The position numbers were made by a program, and so were the translations under genes. From positions 5,723,346 to 5,787,345 of the forward strand of contig CM074761.1 in the NCBI GenBank assembly GCA_037355855.1: a stretch of 64,000 nucleotides of DNA. The letters are read 5' to 3'. Below the pieces are notes generated by a model that made no database searches, was not told where the DNA came from, and saw nothing but the letters and a program-made list of their open reading frames with translations. The stretch comes from Pseudo-nitzschia pungens (Eukaryota; Bacillariophyta; Bacillariophyceae; Bacillariales; Bacillariaceae). Below, piece by piece: positions 9,091-20,003 of this stretch (its first letter is position 1; every line of letters begins with the position of its first letter).

Positions 9091-11356
9091 TTGTGACGCG
9101 ACGCCAATAGCGATGGAATAGAAAACCGCGTGTCCGGGAGATCTGCCTTCCACCAATGTCGCCGCTTGCCTTTGATGATGGCATGTATAAGGGTCGAGGA
9201 CACATGATGTAGTATTTTCATTGGATTGGAATGCGAACAACAGCGGCGATACACGCAACCAAAATGCGTGACGACACTTTCAATTTTTCTGCCCCACGCG
9301 TTTGTGGAAGGCGTTACTATCCCTGGGAAGCATGCCATCAGAAGTATTGATGGCCATAGAGAATACCAAAAGAACACATGTAGTACTAGTGCGTATCACG
9401 ACGCTAGTAGTAGTAGTAGTACGAACTGAACAATATTCGCTTCTCGGCACAGCCCGTGCTGTAGATCAAACCAAACACCTGACCTTGTTTTGTGCATAGT
9501 AGTGAACAGACAAAACCCTGAGGAGGAATAAAGTCACTAGTACTACGACAACTAAGGTTACTACTACTAGTAGTAGTATGGTTGTTATGAATTGTATTCT
9601 TATTTTACAGCTACTATTTTGTAGCCAGCAGCACCACCACTTTGATATGCGAAAAGATGAAAAAGTGCGAAGTGTGTAAGTTTTTTTGCATTCATAATAC
9701 GCATAGTAGTACTACAGCAGGTATTTCTTTGCGTCGTGGAGAATAGAAGAATTGGTACTACTGGAATTGACTCATCGCCAATGTGCTTTGTCCTTTCCCC
9801 ATGAATTACATTCCATTTCCCCAAATACTGCTATAGAAAGATAGAATCCACTTTGGTGAGAGATGATAGCACAGTCTGGTGCTACTATAATAGTATTATA
9901 CTGCTGGTAGCTCTCCTTGTCTACATCTCAAAAAGGCAAAAATCTGTGACAATTTTTCCTGTTCTTGCCTTAAATTCTTGACCCTCCTGTTCTTGCCTTA
10001 AATTCTTGACTAGCTTCATTCTTGCTGCACTGCTTGATCTCAACATCCCTGCACTTCAAATCATTATTAGTGGTTGATTAAAGGATCGGGCATAGATGCG
10101 TCTTATACCACAACTAGTACTAGACAGGTTGATTGGGGGTGAATCCTTGGTTGAATCCAGGGTTCTCTTCCTCAGATGAACCTTATACCAACATATGTAT
10201 CTGGTAATTGGCAGTGAATGTTGATTGTAGTAGGGTTGACCCCAGATGAATCTAAATGCACCGCTATTACTAGTAGTGTGATTGTAGAAGACACCACTAC
10301 TAGTACTAGTATCTCTAATTCTATCCTCAGTTGATTCTGCTAGGATTTGCCCTAGATGAATCTGATAGTACCAGCACTACTAGTAGTAGTAGTAATAGTA
10401 TGTGATTGAAGGTGAACCCTTACTAGTTGAATCAAGGGCTGTCCTTACTGCTGGTAGATGAGGAATGTACTAGTAACAAAACTAGTACCAACAGTCATTA
10501 CTTGATTGTATTTGGGATGTTGACCCCAGATGAATCTACTAATAGCGCCACTAGTAGTAGTATGATTGTAGATCTCTCCTTTGTTGATTCTAGGGTCCAC
10601 CCTACTAATGCCAGTTGAATTAGTTTGTTCCCAGACCTGACACGACGACTGCAACTACGAACGATTATTAAAAATCAATTGAGAATTACTAGTAGAAAGT
10701 AATCTTAAGGTCTAATCTTAGAACATTGATTAAAACCTAATGCTGTAGTCCCGACTACTACCGGTACGTATGTACAGTAGTTCAAAATCACGATTATTTG
10801 AAAATGACCACTTGAACGAATGGTAAGGAATTGATTGAGTGCTATCAGCAAAAGCGAAATACCGAGTCAGCTTAATTTTTACGAAGTAAAAAAAAAATTG
10901 TCACTCGAAAAGGATCCTTTCTATTTTTTGGAAGTGTGTTTAGTCGTGGGCGAACTTTTTTAATTAAGAACGGAAGATCTCGCTCGTGCTTCCGATAACC
11001 TTCGCAAAAGGAAGATTCGAGAATGTACCAGTTGGAATGCATTTGACCAACAATGCAAGGCAAGACTACTTCCGTCCTTCAGCAGATACTGCATTGTGTG
11101 AGTTCACAAATGTATGATAACAAGTGTTAGACAGTGCATTCCGGTTCATTCTCAAAACATCACTAGTGGGCGACAGTCTCACAAAAACAGAATCCGACGA
11201 GATCAATATCATTAAGAAGGAAATTACATCTATAAAACGCATCCTGACACTGTTCCCAAGTCGAATCGCATCTATCATTTCTACCACCGATTGAAAGAAA
11301 AAACACCTGTACGAAGCGCAAAAACGCAGAGAAAGAGCAGAAATAGAACTCGAAAC
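9091..11356. other. Long gene-poor region rich in ACTAGTAGT tracts and degenerate repeats
   Basis: No credible coding sequence is seen. ACTAGTAGTAGT-type tracts occur at about 9390-9420, 9533-9580, 10270-10310, 10375-10400 and 10545-10562, and a degenerate repeat fills 10081-10620 (listed separately). The last 200-300 bases should contain the promoter of the GH8 gene. Confidence 0.6.
10081..10620. repeat. Degenerate tandem repeat, units of roughly 105-125 bp
   Basis: At least four diverged units share the order GTTGATT / TAGGGTTGACCCCAGATGAA / TCTAATAG-ACC-CTACTAGTAG / ATGATTGTAGA. The clearest cores are at about 10225-10250 (GACCCCAGATGAATCTAAAT), 10345-10370 (GCCCTAGATGAATCTGATAG) and 10520-10550 (GACCCCAGATGAATCTACTAATAG). 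They are noncoding on both strands. Divergence between units means unit ends are approximate. Confidence 0.6.
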
Positions 11357-14300
11357 ATGAGAATTTCGTATTGCATTCTTGCCATCGGCATCGCCAGCTC
11401 TCTTGGAATCGCATCGGCGAAACCGTTCGAAGAATCATCAACATGTACGGACGATAAGAAACTAAGATTCAGAATCAATAAAAACCAACGAAGTTGTCAA
11501 TGGGCAAGCGAAAATAAAAAAAGATGCAGGAAGATATCAAACGACGGCACCAAAGTAAAGATTCTTTGTCCCGCTGCATGCAAAAACTGCCCAGAAGAGG
11601 AGCCTACTATTGCTCCAATAGCACCTACTATTGCTCCAATAGCACCTACTATTGCTCCAGTAGCACCTACTATTGCTCCAGTAGCACCTACTATTGCTCC
11701 AGTAGCACCTACAATTGCTCCGCAAGTAGCTCCGCCATTTAACGACAAGCCAACAAGGAACCCTGTGTCTTTTCCTAACGATGACCCCGTTTCTGAACCC
11801 GAACCCACTCCCGTATCCGAACCTACTCCCGTATCCGAACCTGAACCCACTCCCGTAGTGCCTACCGCTGCACCTGTCAATCCAACATCACCACCTATGT
11901 CTTCTCCTACCAATGACCCCGTTTCTGAACCCGAACCCACTCCTGTGGCAGAACCTACTATTGCTCCAGCAGTGCCTACCCCTGCACCTATCAGTCCTAC
12001 CACTGCTCCAATCAGCAGTGGTAGTGGGTGCTGTTCCGCCGATTACAAAAAATGTCTTAATCTGTGTGGTACAACCGAAGAGGAATGCATTGACTGCCCC
12101 TATTTTGGTGTTTGGCTTCCTGATGGTGCCCCGACAGATGACACCTGCGGAGCATGGTCGGAATTTTGTCGAATCTACGACGTAGGCCACAGCGGTTGCT
12201 GTCCTGGTCTAACATGTCAAGAGGAAGGCGGTTATGCAAGTTGTATGCCAGATGACGACAACAACGATCCAACATCACCACCTGCGTCTTCTCCTACTTA
12301 TGAGCCTGTATCCGAACCCGAACCCAAACCCACTCCCGTATCTGAACCTACTCCCGTATCCGAACCCGAACCCACTCCCGTAGTGCCTACCGCTGCACCT
12401 GTCAATCCAACATCACCACCTATGTCTTCTCCTACCAATGACCCCGTTTCTGAACCCGAACCCACTCCTGTGGCAGAACCTACTATTGCTCCAGCAGCGC
12501 CTACCCCTGCACCTATCAGTCCTACCACTGCTCCAATCAGCAGTGGTAGTGGGTGCTGTTCATTGGATTATAAAGACTGTATTAGTTGGTGTGGTACAAC
12601 AGAAGATGAGTGCACAAACTGCTCCAATTCGGAAGTTGGTTGGCTTTCTGATGGTGCCCCAACAGAAAACTGTGCTGCACGGTGGGAAGGTTGTGGAGAC
12701 TTCAACAGCATAGGCCACAGCGGTTGCTGTCCTGGTCTAACATGTCAAGAGGAAGGCGGTTATGCAAGTTGTATGCCAGATGACGACAACAACGATCCAA
12801 CATCACCACCTGCGTCTTCTCCTACTTATGAGCCTATATCCGAACCCGAACCCAAACCCACTCCCGTATCTGAACCTACTCCCGTCTCTGAACCCGAACC
12901 CACTCCTGTAGCAGAACCTACTATTGCTCCAGTAGTCCCTACCCCTGCACCTATCAGTCCTACCACTGCTCCAGTCAGCAGTGGCAGTGGGTGCTGTTCC
13001 CAGGACTACCAAACTTGTATAAGTTGGTGTGGTCCAACTGAGGACCAATGCACGAACTGTGGCGACGTCACGTGGCTTCCAAATGGTTCAACAGATCTCA
13101 CATGTGGTGCAAGGTGGACCGGATGTGAAGAGAATAATGATATGAATCACTCTGGTTGCTGCACGGGACTGACGTGCCAGTATAGAGAGGGTTACGCCTA
13201 CATGGCTTGTTTGCCGGGTGATGACAGCCCTCCAACAGCACCACCTTTCTCTGTTCCTGCCCCTTTCTTTGTTCCTACCCCCATCGCTGTTCCTACACCT
13301 GTCTCTGTTCCTACCCCTATGAATCAACCAACGACACCCTTTATTGGTGAATTGCTCAGCACTGATAAGGGAATGAATGCTTGGGAAGTATTCAAAGGGG
13401 TTGATTCTCTTACATACAAGAACTCTGTGGACCCTCCCAACTATGCATATGTCGCATCGTAAGTAGATTGAAGTCGTCATGTCACAGGACATATAAGTCG
13501 CTTCTCGTGTGTTGTTGGATCTCACAAGAGATTTTCTTTTTATTTTTGAAACCATCCTTTTCACAGCGGGGGAGCCGCTGGTAGTGGGTATGTAGTCAGT
13601 GAAGGTCAAGCGTATGGTCTTCTCATTACCGGTGCTATACTCGCAAGTTGGGATACACATGCCGGAACAATCACCGGTTCCGATCGCTCCGAAGTCCTAG
13701 ATTATTTTGAAGGGTATTACAACTTTTGGAAGGACATGTGCCAGAACTCAAACGATAGTGCATCCTGTCAATCGAACGGAGCTTACTGTCAATCCTCATC
13801 TGGATCCAATGTTTGTCTTCCGCATTGGAAGCACTTGCAGACTGGAGGTAGTGTAGGCACCGGTGCAGCTCCTGACGCCGATGAAGACGCTATCGTGGGA
13901 ATCATGTTGGCAGTCAAGGCTGTAGAGAATGATGCCAATAAACCTTCGTGGTACGACGAAGCAAGAAAGTGGGCCGATGCATCGGCTACTGCATTCTTCG
14001 AGTTTAATGTCGACAAGTCAAAAGATGATTATCGTTTGGTGAAACTTGGTTCCTGCTGGGGCGGATGGGAACACGACGGCAACAACCCTAGTTATCACAG
14101 CCCTGGCTCATACCGTGTCATGAAAGACTACCAGAACTCGTTCCCGGACAGTGATCGTGTCGGATATAGCGCCATTTCACAAGATGAATGGTCAAAACTG
14201 ATCGACACTTCATACGAAGTCTTGAGTGCAGTCCAATGTGCAGGCGATGGAGCTCTAGTCCCCAACTGGGCAACGGTTGGTGTGCAGGGTGGTGCGATCG

Positions 14301-14767
14301 TTAACACGGGTCAAAGCTTTAGCGGAAGCGGTACTCCACAGTACGAATATGGAGCCGAGGCTGCCCGTACCACCTTTCGCGTCGCATTGGATGCCGCATT
14401 CTATCCTGAAAAAGCAAGCGTATGGTCCCCCTATCTCTCTGAATTCAACTACAGAATGGATGAAAGCTTCCAAAATGGATCCTTCTCATCTAATACCTTC
14501 CCCAATTGCCGAGCTCCAAACGCGAACGCAGACACGCTCATATTTGGTGGTTGGGAGTACAATGCATTCATCTTTGGTCCGACGTATTCGGCATTGATTG
14601 CATCTCGTGGTTCTAGCAACGCTGATGCTATGATTGATGCTGCCGGTACCATTCTCGGCAACGCATTGCCAGGCTCTTATTATCCCCGCTCATGGGCATT
14701 AATTAGCAATTTGATGCTCAATGGTGCCATGGAAAGTGCTGGAAATACTCTTCAAGAAGGATCATAG
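11357..14767 (+). CDS. Secreted multimodular glycoside hydrolase family 8 enzyme (two exons)
   Basis: Exons 11357-13458 and 13567-14767 give 1,100 residues; the 108-bp intron has GTAAGT at the donor and TTCACAG at the acceptor, phase 2, and splicing restores one frame. Modules in order: signal peptide (1-21, MRISYCILAIGIASSLGIAS then A); six-Cys ShKT-like module (about 32-80, ending CPAACKNC); Pro/Thr linker of PTIAPIA heptads; three 12-Cys modules (each starts GCC, has CGTTE, ends with CCPGLTCQ or a close variant) separated by EPEPTPV-type linkers; then a GH8 domain from about residue 680. GH8 signatures are VSEGQAYGLL with the expected acid Glu at about 713, APDADEDA (Asp about 804-808) and GAEAARTTFRVALD. 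GH8 members cleave beta-1,4 glucans, chitosan or xylan by inversion. The Cys modules probably bind carbohydrate or matrix, an inference from architecture. ATG 11357 was preferred to in-frame ATG 11291 because it starts directly at the signal peptide. At the position aligned to the usual Tyr-Asp-Ala-x-Arg base motif, the residue appears to be Glu. Confidence 0.88.
11603..11728 (+). repeat. 21-bp coding minisatellite, six units
   Basis: Six tandem 21-bp units (CCTACTATTGCTCCAATAGC plus one base, with variants) encode PTIAPIA or PTIAPVA heptads in the first linker of the GH8 protein. The last unit is diverged. Confidence 0.85.
11795..12834 (+). repeat. Duplicated linker plus 12-Cys module, about 0.53 kb unit
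   Basis: The linker at about 11800-12020 recurs almost unchanged at about 12330-12560. The segment about 12185-12300 (end of the first Cys module and following linker) recurs at about 12713-12830 with at most a few changes. A third, more diverged module follows to about 13225. This is duplication inside the coding sequence, in frame. Confidence 0.8.
13459..13566 (+). other. Intron of the GH8 gene
   Basis: 108 bases, donor GTAAGT, pyrimidine-rich stretch TTTTCTTTTTATTTTTG, acceptor TTCACAG. It separates the linker/Cys-module exon from the catalytic exon; only its removal keeps the GH8 acid motif in frame with the signal peptide. Confidence 0.88.
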
Positions 14768-16272
14768 GAAGAACGCACGAACAACAACACCAGGAGAGGA
14801 GCTGATCTCCTCCTCCAAACGATCATCATTGGTGTCATCACAATCAGCATCATGTTGTAGAACGGCGTGAATGAACCATGTTCAAAAAAATAAATCGGGG
14901 CAGCAAATTTTGTTTCTTCACTTTAATAAGAACAACAATTGTAATATTCTTCATATCAAGAAACAAGAACAACAAGAATGTAAGATTTTTCAGCGCAGGA
15001 ACAGGAGAATTTGAAGGATCATCATAGTATTGCAGCAGCATGATTCTTTTTTGAATACACTACGGCACTATTAGTACTAGTAGGAGTACAAGTGGTGGTG
15101 ATAGTAGTAGTACTAGTACTACTAGTACTAATACTACTACTACTACTACTACTATTAGTACTACTACTACTACTAGTAGCGAGAGGGTGGTGAGGGATTA
15201 TTATTATTATGCTCCCCATCAGCACCCCCCCACCACCCTGGATGGAGACTTCTTCACTCGTCTCTAGTAGTAATACTATTGCTCACGCTTACGCCCAACC
15301 AGTACACGAGCTGTACTCCTACAGGGCTAGTATACTAGTATCACCATTGTTGCCTATGGATGATACTAGTACTAGTATTGCTTACTAGTAGTATCTGCTG
15401 CAGTGAAAATTCAAGGAGGAAGCAGCTTGTTGAGAATATCAAGCAGCCATTTACATTGTTGTTCTTGAAGAAGATGCTGGGACGATAGAGGTCCAGACGC
15501 TGCTGTATTTTAAGAGCTGGTGATACCCAATCTTTTACCACCATCGACGGCGATACCATAGTACTACCTAAATAGGGAATGTACTCAGAGAAGTATGCCA
15601 AGTAGTAAGCAATCGTTGCAGTTGAAAAGGAAGTTGGAACCAAGAAGTAATATCATGGTTACAACAAGTATCTCCCAATCTAGTATTACTACTACTACAT
15701 ATAATTTTGACCAGTCACTCAATGATTGGGATGTTTCCCAAGTGGTTGGTTCGTCGAGACCATTTTACAAGGCACATGCCATGTCAAAAGAAAATATGTT
15801 TTCCTTATCATCTGCCTCCAGCTACGCATCTCACCTTTACGGAAACCTCTTCATGTTAGCCATTGTTGCTGGTCAAATGGTGTGATAACAGCATTGTGCT
15901 CTAATGCCTTCTTGTGGATACAAGCTACCACTCACTAGATGAACAGGTGTTGTAAAATTGATAAATTCAAATTCTTTTGATATTAATTGTGGTATATTGG
16001 TGTTTTTCTGTACTGGATGTATAAATTAGTGCCCAAGGTGTACTGTTAGAGTTATTAGAGATAGCAGAAACAGTGGGACTTTCGATGTTGCTCTAGCTCA
16101 CCATAACCTGATCCGTTGTGTGTTTTTTCATATCTGATTCTTTTTATATTCTTCTCTCTCCTCTCTCCCGAGGATGATTGATTTGCGCAACGGATGGATG
16201 CTCTAACTGGGTCGAACAAATGACGTCGGTCGCATCCTACCGTACTCGCAGGATGCTACCCATCACTATCCA
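14768..16272. other. Gene-poor region with ACT/AGT tracts and one protein-domain relic
   Basis: An ACTACTACTAGTAG-rich tract covers about 15068-15180, and ATTATTATTAT lies at about 15198-15212. A BspA-type repeat fragment is listed separately (15678-15885). Otherwise nothing coding is supported. Confidence 0.5.
15678..15885 (+). pseudogene. Fragment resembling a BspA-like / DUF285 leucine-rich surface repeat
   Basis: The frame reads FDQSLNDWDVSQVVGSSRPFYKA, shortened here to its diagnostic part LNDWDVSQV, which matches the known pattern FNQDLSNWDVSNVTNMSGMF of DUF285 repeats found in surface proteins of diatoms and mycoplasmas. Only one repeat is recognisable and it lacks a start and flanking repeats, so this is best read as a relic of a decayed gene. 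Confidence 0.5.
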
Positions 16273-16668
16273 CCTTGCTCCTCGTTGGATTGTTGGTGTG
16301 ACCCTTCAGTCAACAAGGCTCGGGGTTCCGAGCACATTATTTCGTTCGAAAAGGTTGTCCGTTCCAAATCATTCCTTGCTCCCCGTTGGATTGTTGGTGT
16401 GACCCTTCAGTCAACAAGGCTCGGGGTTCCGAGCACATTATTTCGTTCGAAAAGGTTGTCCGTTCCAAATCATTCCTTGCTCCTCGTTGGATTGTTGGTG
16501 TGACCCTTCAGTCAACAAGGCTCGGGGTTCCGAGCACATTATTTCGTTCGAAAAGGTTGTCCGTTCCAAATCATTCCTTGCTCCCCGTTGGATTGTTGGT
16601 GTGACCCTTCAGTCAACAAGGCTCGGGGTTCCGAGCACATTATTTCGTTCGAAAAGGTTGTCCGTTCC
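16273..16668. repeat. 101-bp tandem repeat, 3.9 copies
   Basis: Copies start at 16273, 16374, 16475 and 16576, each beginning CCTTGCTCC(T/C)CGTTGG; the fourth stops at 16668. Copies are nearly identical. The variable base alternates T, C, T, C, which indicates that a two-copy dimer was duplicated. Overlapping short ORFs here merely repeat with the unit (101 is not a multiple of three). Confidence 0.95.
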
Positions 16669-17351
16669 GTTCCGTCTCGATGGGATCGGAGCAACCAACT
16701 CTTGGTGGTGGCCGGCATCCACCACGGGGAGCGGTGGCGCTCGGTACGAACCTAGGTATTCTCGTAAAGCCTCTTGCGGAAATCCGGACATTCGTTATTT
16801 CATCCTTCCGTACGTAATCGATTCCTTCCCTCCTCCGGTAGGAATCATGATCCATTTGCGAAACATACCATCGATGATGACTAGTAACGAGTTCTGTCAC
16901 GTCCCATCCCATATCCAAATAGGCAATGACCGAATCGGTCGTACAAAACAAAACTATCCCCCCCCCCCTGCTGCTGTGTTCCTCGACGAGAGAGAGAGAG
17001 AGAGACAGAAAGACGAGGCGGTTGCTATTCACAAATGCGTTTCGTTTCGTTTCGTTTCGTTTCGTTTCGTTTCGTTACGTTTCGTTTCGTTTCGTAGCTA
17101 ACGCCGATTGATTGGTGCCGTTCAATAACCAACCATAATTTTGCTACAGTACCAGTATTATTCGTTGGGAGCGCCCGATTGTTCGAAAAGGCTTGCCCTT
17201 TGGCGGCGTCCTGCAATTCATTTTGTTTTGTTTTGTTTTGCTTCGCTCCGCAATTGCAACCAATCCCTGCCATTCCATAAATCACAAAATCGCTCTGCAT
17301 TTGTGATTGTATCTCTTTCGTTCCCCAATTGTTTCTCTCCCGCCCCTTGCC
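16669..17351. other. Intergenic region with TTTCG and TTTTG pentamer tracts
   Basis: There is a homopolymer C run at about 16958-16969, a GA tract near 16989-17003, about eleven TTTCG pentamers at about 17040-17096, and a TTTTG tract at about 17221-17240. The stretch lies downstream of the minus-strand gene ending at 17352. No gene is seen. Confidence 0.6.
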
Positions 17352-20003
17352 TCACAGTTCGGCCGCGAGCTGGAGTATCACCGCCTTGACCTGCTTTTTG
17401 AGGTTTTCGCCCGTGGTGGTAGCTCCCGCGAACCGCAGCAGGGACTGTATCAGGGCCGTCTGCTGCGCCATTCGTTTTCGGTTCGCTCGCGAGGTTCTTC
17501 CGGCGAGATTCAGAATCGTACGGACGCTAAACTCACGGATTCGGCCGGTGACGATGGCGTCGACGCTCGCCCGTACGTTGGCAATGTTTTGGTCGTTCTC
17601 GTTGTGGTTCCCGACCGGTGCCCGTTCCAGTGCCGATGCACGTGCTGCCGGTAGTTCGGGCCGGTCCACCAAGATTTCTACCAGTGCACCCAGAACGATT
17701 ATCACGGAATGGATCGGGTCTGCTTCTGCTTCAACTTCTGCCTCGGCTCCGTGTTCGTCCTCCTCCGACAGATGGAGCAATGCCGCGCACACGCTCTCCT
17801 TGGCACCCAGCGAGGCATCCCCGCTCCGAATGACACCAGCGAGTGCTCGCAACAAATCCGTTCTGCGGATCATCGCCGCTCTGTTTTCCGGATGGCTGGC
17901 TTGCTCCTTCAGAGCCCTTGCCACGATCTCCAGACGTATGGGATGACCATGACCATTACCACGACCCTGATGGTAGTGGATATAGTTGGACCGGGCCGGA
18001 ATCGAATTCGAATTCAGATTCAAATTTTGATTCGGATTCTGGATTGCCGCGGACGAGTTCGCCGAGAGCATGCCCGTCAGCACGTCGAGCACCCGACCGT
18101 GCTGCTCCGGCATCGTCCCGGCTCGGATCGAATCCGCGCAGGCGCAAAAGGCTTCCGCCGCCTCTTCCCGCACGGACTCGTTGGGATCGTTTCGGGCCCG
18201 ATCCGAGAGCGCTTCCAGCAACGATCGTGGCTTTTGGAAGCACCCGGGATCGCGATTGAGGTACTCATTGTGACTGTGATTGTGATTGTTACTGCGATTG
18301 TGTTCGTTGTGATGAACGACCATGAAACTCGCGGCCGACGGGTCCCGGGCCAGCAAGCGGAGGGCCCTCGCGGCGCGCTTGCGGAGCACAAAGTCGTTGT
18401 TCATGTCGTTGTTGTTGTTGTTATTGTTATCGACGCCGTCAAAAGTGTTCCCGATCAGAAATTGTAGGAGCTGTTCGACGAGAATCCCGTCTCCGTGAAA
18501 GACCATCCTATGGTTGGTGCTCGCATCGATGGCCAGGTTGGCGATTGTGCTCAGAACGTTCCGTAGCGTGTTTTTCTGGCAGCTACTGTTGTTGCCGCTG
18601 CCAGTCTCGTGATGTCGACATTGATGTTGATGTTGATGTTGGTACGCGCCACTCTTGCTGTTGCCACTCTTGCTGTTGCTTGCCATCCGGACCATGGCCG
18701 TCAGCACGCTCGCTCTCGCCGCGAGATCGGATCGAACGTCGGCCGATAGCGATAGGTTGCGAAAGACCGCGGACAGACGCTCCCGGGTCTTGTCACAAGG
18801 AACGTCCGTCAGCGTCGTGAGTGTTTCCAGGAGCTGCGGCGTCCGTTGGACAATGATTGGGCGGTGGTCCTCCCCGAAATACGACAGATTCTTGAGGAGT
18901 CCCAGGCACTCATTGATGATCTCGACGCGATGCGTCCGAAATTGTTGTCGTTTGCACGATAATGATAATGACTGTTGTTGTTGTTGTTGTTGTTGTCGTT
19001 TGGATACGGATGAGACTTGTTGACGTTGCGATCGCTCGCCTCCCGACGACGACGACGACAGCAGCAAGATCCTGTGGATGGCGGGTAGGGTGCCCGGGTG
19101 CTTGAGCAGGAGCATCGTTCCGAGACCGCAGGAAGAACACGAGTGCCACAGGGATACGATGGGGAGGAGCCACCGCAGGCACGACGTGCGTGTCGGAGTA
19201 TCACAACAAACCGAGCTAGAGGTACTCGTAGATACTGCGTGTTTGCGGTGAGGATCGCTTCGTTCGAGGCCCATCTCGAGAGCCTCTTGGGAGAGCCTCA
19301 GCACCTCCGACGACGAAACAAACGGCAATGGCAACGGTGAAGATCGGTGGGAGGCGTTGGTGGCGGTTCGAAAGGAGCGGTCCTCGACCAGCTCGGGACA
19401 ATAGCGGTAAAACACATCGAGAGCGGTGACGATCCAGAACACTTGGTCGTTTTCGTCGTTGATGCTCTTGATGTCGTTGTTGACGTCGATTTCCATTTCC
19501 ATTTCCATTTCCATTATGTCGAGTTCCGGGGAATTGCGGCGGCCGAGTGCGTATCCCAGCTGGAGGCAGAGCAGATGGATGCAATTGCCGTTGAAATTGG
19601 AATTGGAATTGGCATTGTGTGAATGAGAGTGAGAGTGAGAGTGAGAATAACCCGCCACCAATCGCCGAAAGACCGAGGCGTGGCACCGGCACAGCCGCGT
19701 GGAGGGATCGTATCCCACTATCCGCAGCAAGCATTGTACGGAATGCACGCGCTGCCGGGGGTTGATGGCCTGCTTCAATTCCGAGAGGACTCCTCGGAGG
19801 ATGTTGTCGTTGTCGTTGTCCTTGTCGGTGATGTGGATGCGGAGGCCACCGTGCCAATCCTGCCAGCACGTGTGGGAGGACTGCTGCGGAAGATGATTCT
19901 GGCACGGATAGTAGCTGGCCTCCACGGTTGGCGTTTGCGGTTGCATTTGCGTTTGCGTTTGCATTTGCGTTCGCGGTCTCTTGAGCGGTGTTGCGCGATC
20001 CAT
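17352..20003 (-). CDS. Armadillo/HEAT-like helical repeat protein
   Basis: 883 residues, single exon. The first true ATG of the frame is at 20003 (MDRATPLKRPRT); the frame extends four codons upstream without ATG. Paired amphipathic helices occur throughout, for example LQFLIGNTFDG, RAARALRLLARDPSAASF, VREEAAEAFCACADSIRAG, LRALAGVIRSGDASLGAKE and VDAIVTGRIREFSVRTILNL, the loose pattern of armadillo/HEAT repeats. The N-terminal 35 residues are Gln/Thr-rich (QMQTQTQMQPQ), and His/Asn-, Ser- and Gln-rich runs interrupt loops (HSHSHSHSHN; Q8 tract). Such proteins act as scaffolds or transport adaptors; the partner cannot be told. No signal peptide or membrane segment is seen. Confidence 0.75.
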   Translation of the reverse strand: MDRATPLKRPRTQMQTQTQMQPQTPTVEASYYPCQNHLPQQSSHTCWQDWHGGLRIHITDKDNDNDNILRGVLSELKQAINPRQRVHSVQCLLRIVGYDPSTRLCRCHASVFRRLVAGYSHSHSHSHSHNANSNSNFNGNCIHLLCLQLGYALGRRNSPELDIMEMEMEMEIDVNNDIKSINDENDQVFWIVTALDVFYRYCPELVEDRSFRTATNASHRSSPLPLPFVSSSEVLRLSQEALEMGLERSDPHRKHAVSTSTSSSVCCDTPTRTSCLRWLLPIVSLWHSCSSCGLGTMLLLKHPGTLPAIHRILLLSSSSSGGERSQRQQVSSVSKRQQQQQQQQSLSLSCKRQQFRTHRVEIINECLGLLKNLSYFGEDHRPIIVQRTPQLLETLTTLTDVPCDKTRERLSAVFRNLSLSADVRSDLAARASVLTAMVRMASNSKSGNSKSGAYQHQHQHQCRHHETGSGNNSSCQKNTLRNVLSTIANLAIDASTNHRMVFHGDGILVEQLLQFLIGNTFDGVDNNNNNNNDMNNDFVLRKRAARALRLLARDPSAASFMVVHHNEHNRSNNHNHSHNEYLNRDPGCFQKPRSLLEALSDRARNDPNESVREEAAEAFCACADSIRAGTMPEQHGRVLDVLTGMLSANSSAAIQNPNQNLNLNSNSIPARSNYIHYHQGRGNGHGHPIRLEIVARALKEQASHPENRAAMIRRTDLLRALAGVIRSGDASLGAKESVCAALLHLSEEDEHGAEAEVEAEADPIHSVIIVLGALVEILVDRPELPAARASALERAPVGNHNENDQNIANVRASVDAIVTGRIREFSVRTILNLAGRTSRANRKRMAQQTALIQSLLRFAGATTTGENLKKQVKAVILQLAAEL

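Noticed and set aside
16273..16668. CRISPR array
   Set aside because: Repeats are directly adjacent 101-bp units with no spacers, in eukaryotic DNA.
16178..17101. Series of similar 60-200 codon ORFs over the 101-bp repeat
   Set aside because: They recur because the repeat recurs; the unit length is not a multiple of three and there is no codon-like conservation.
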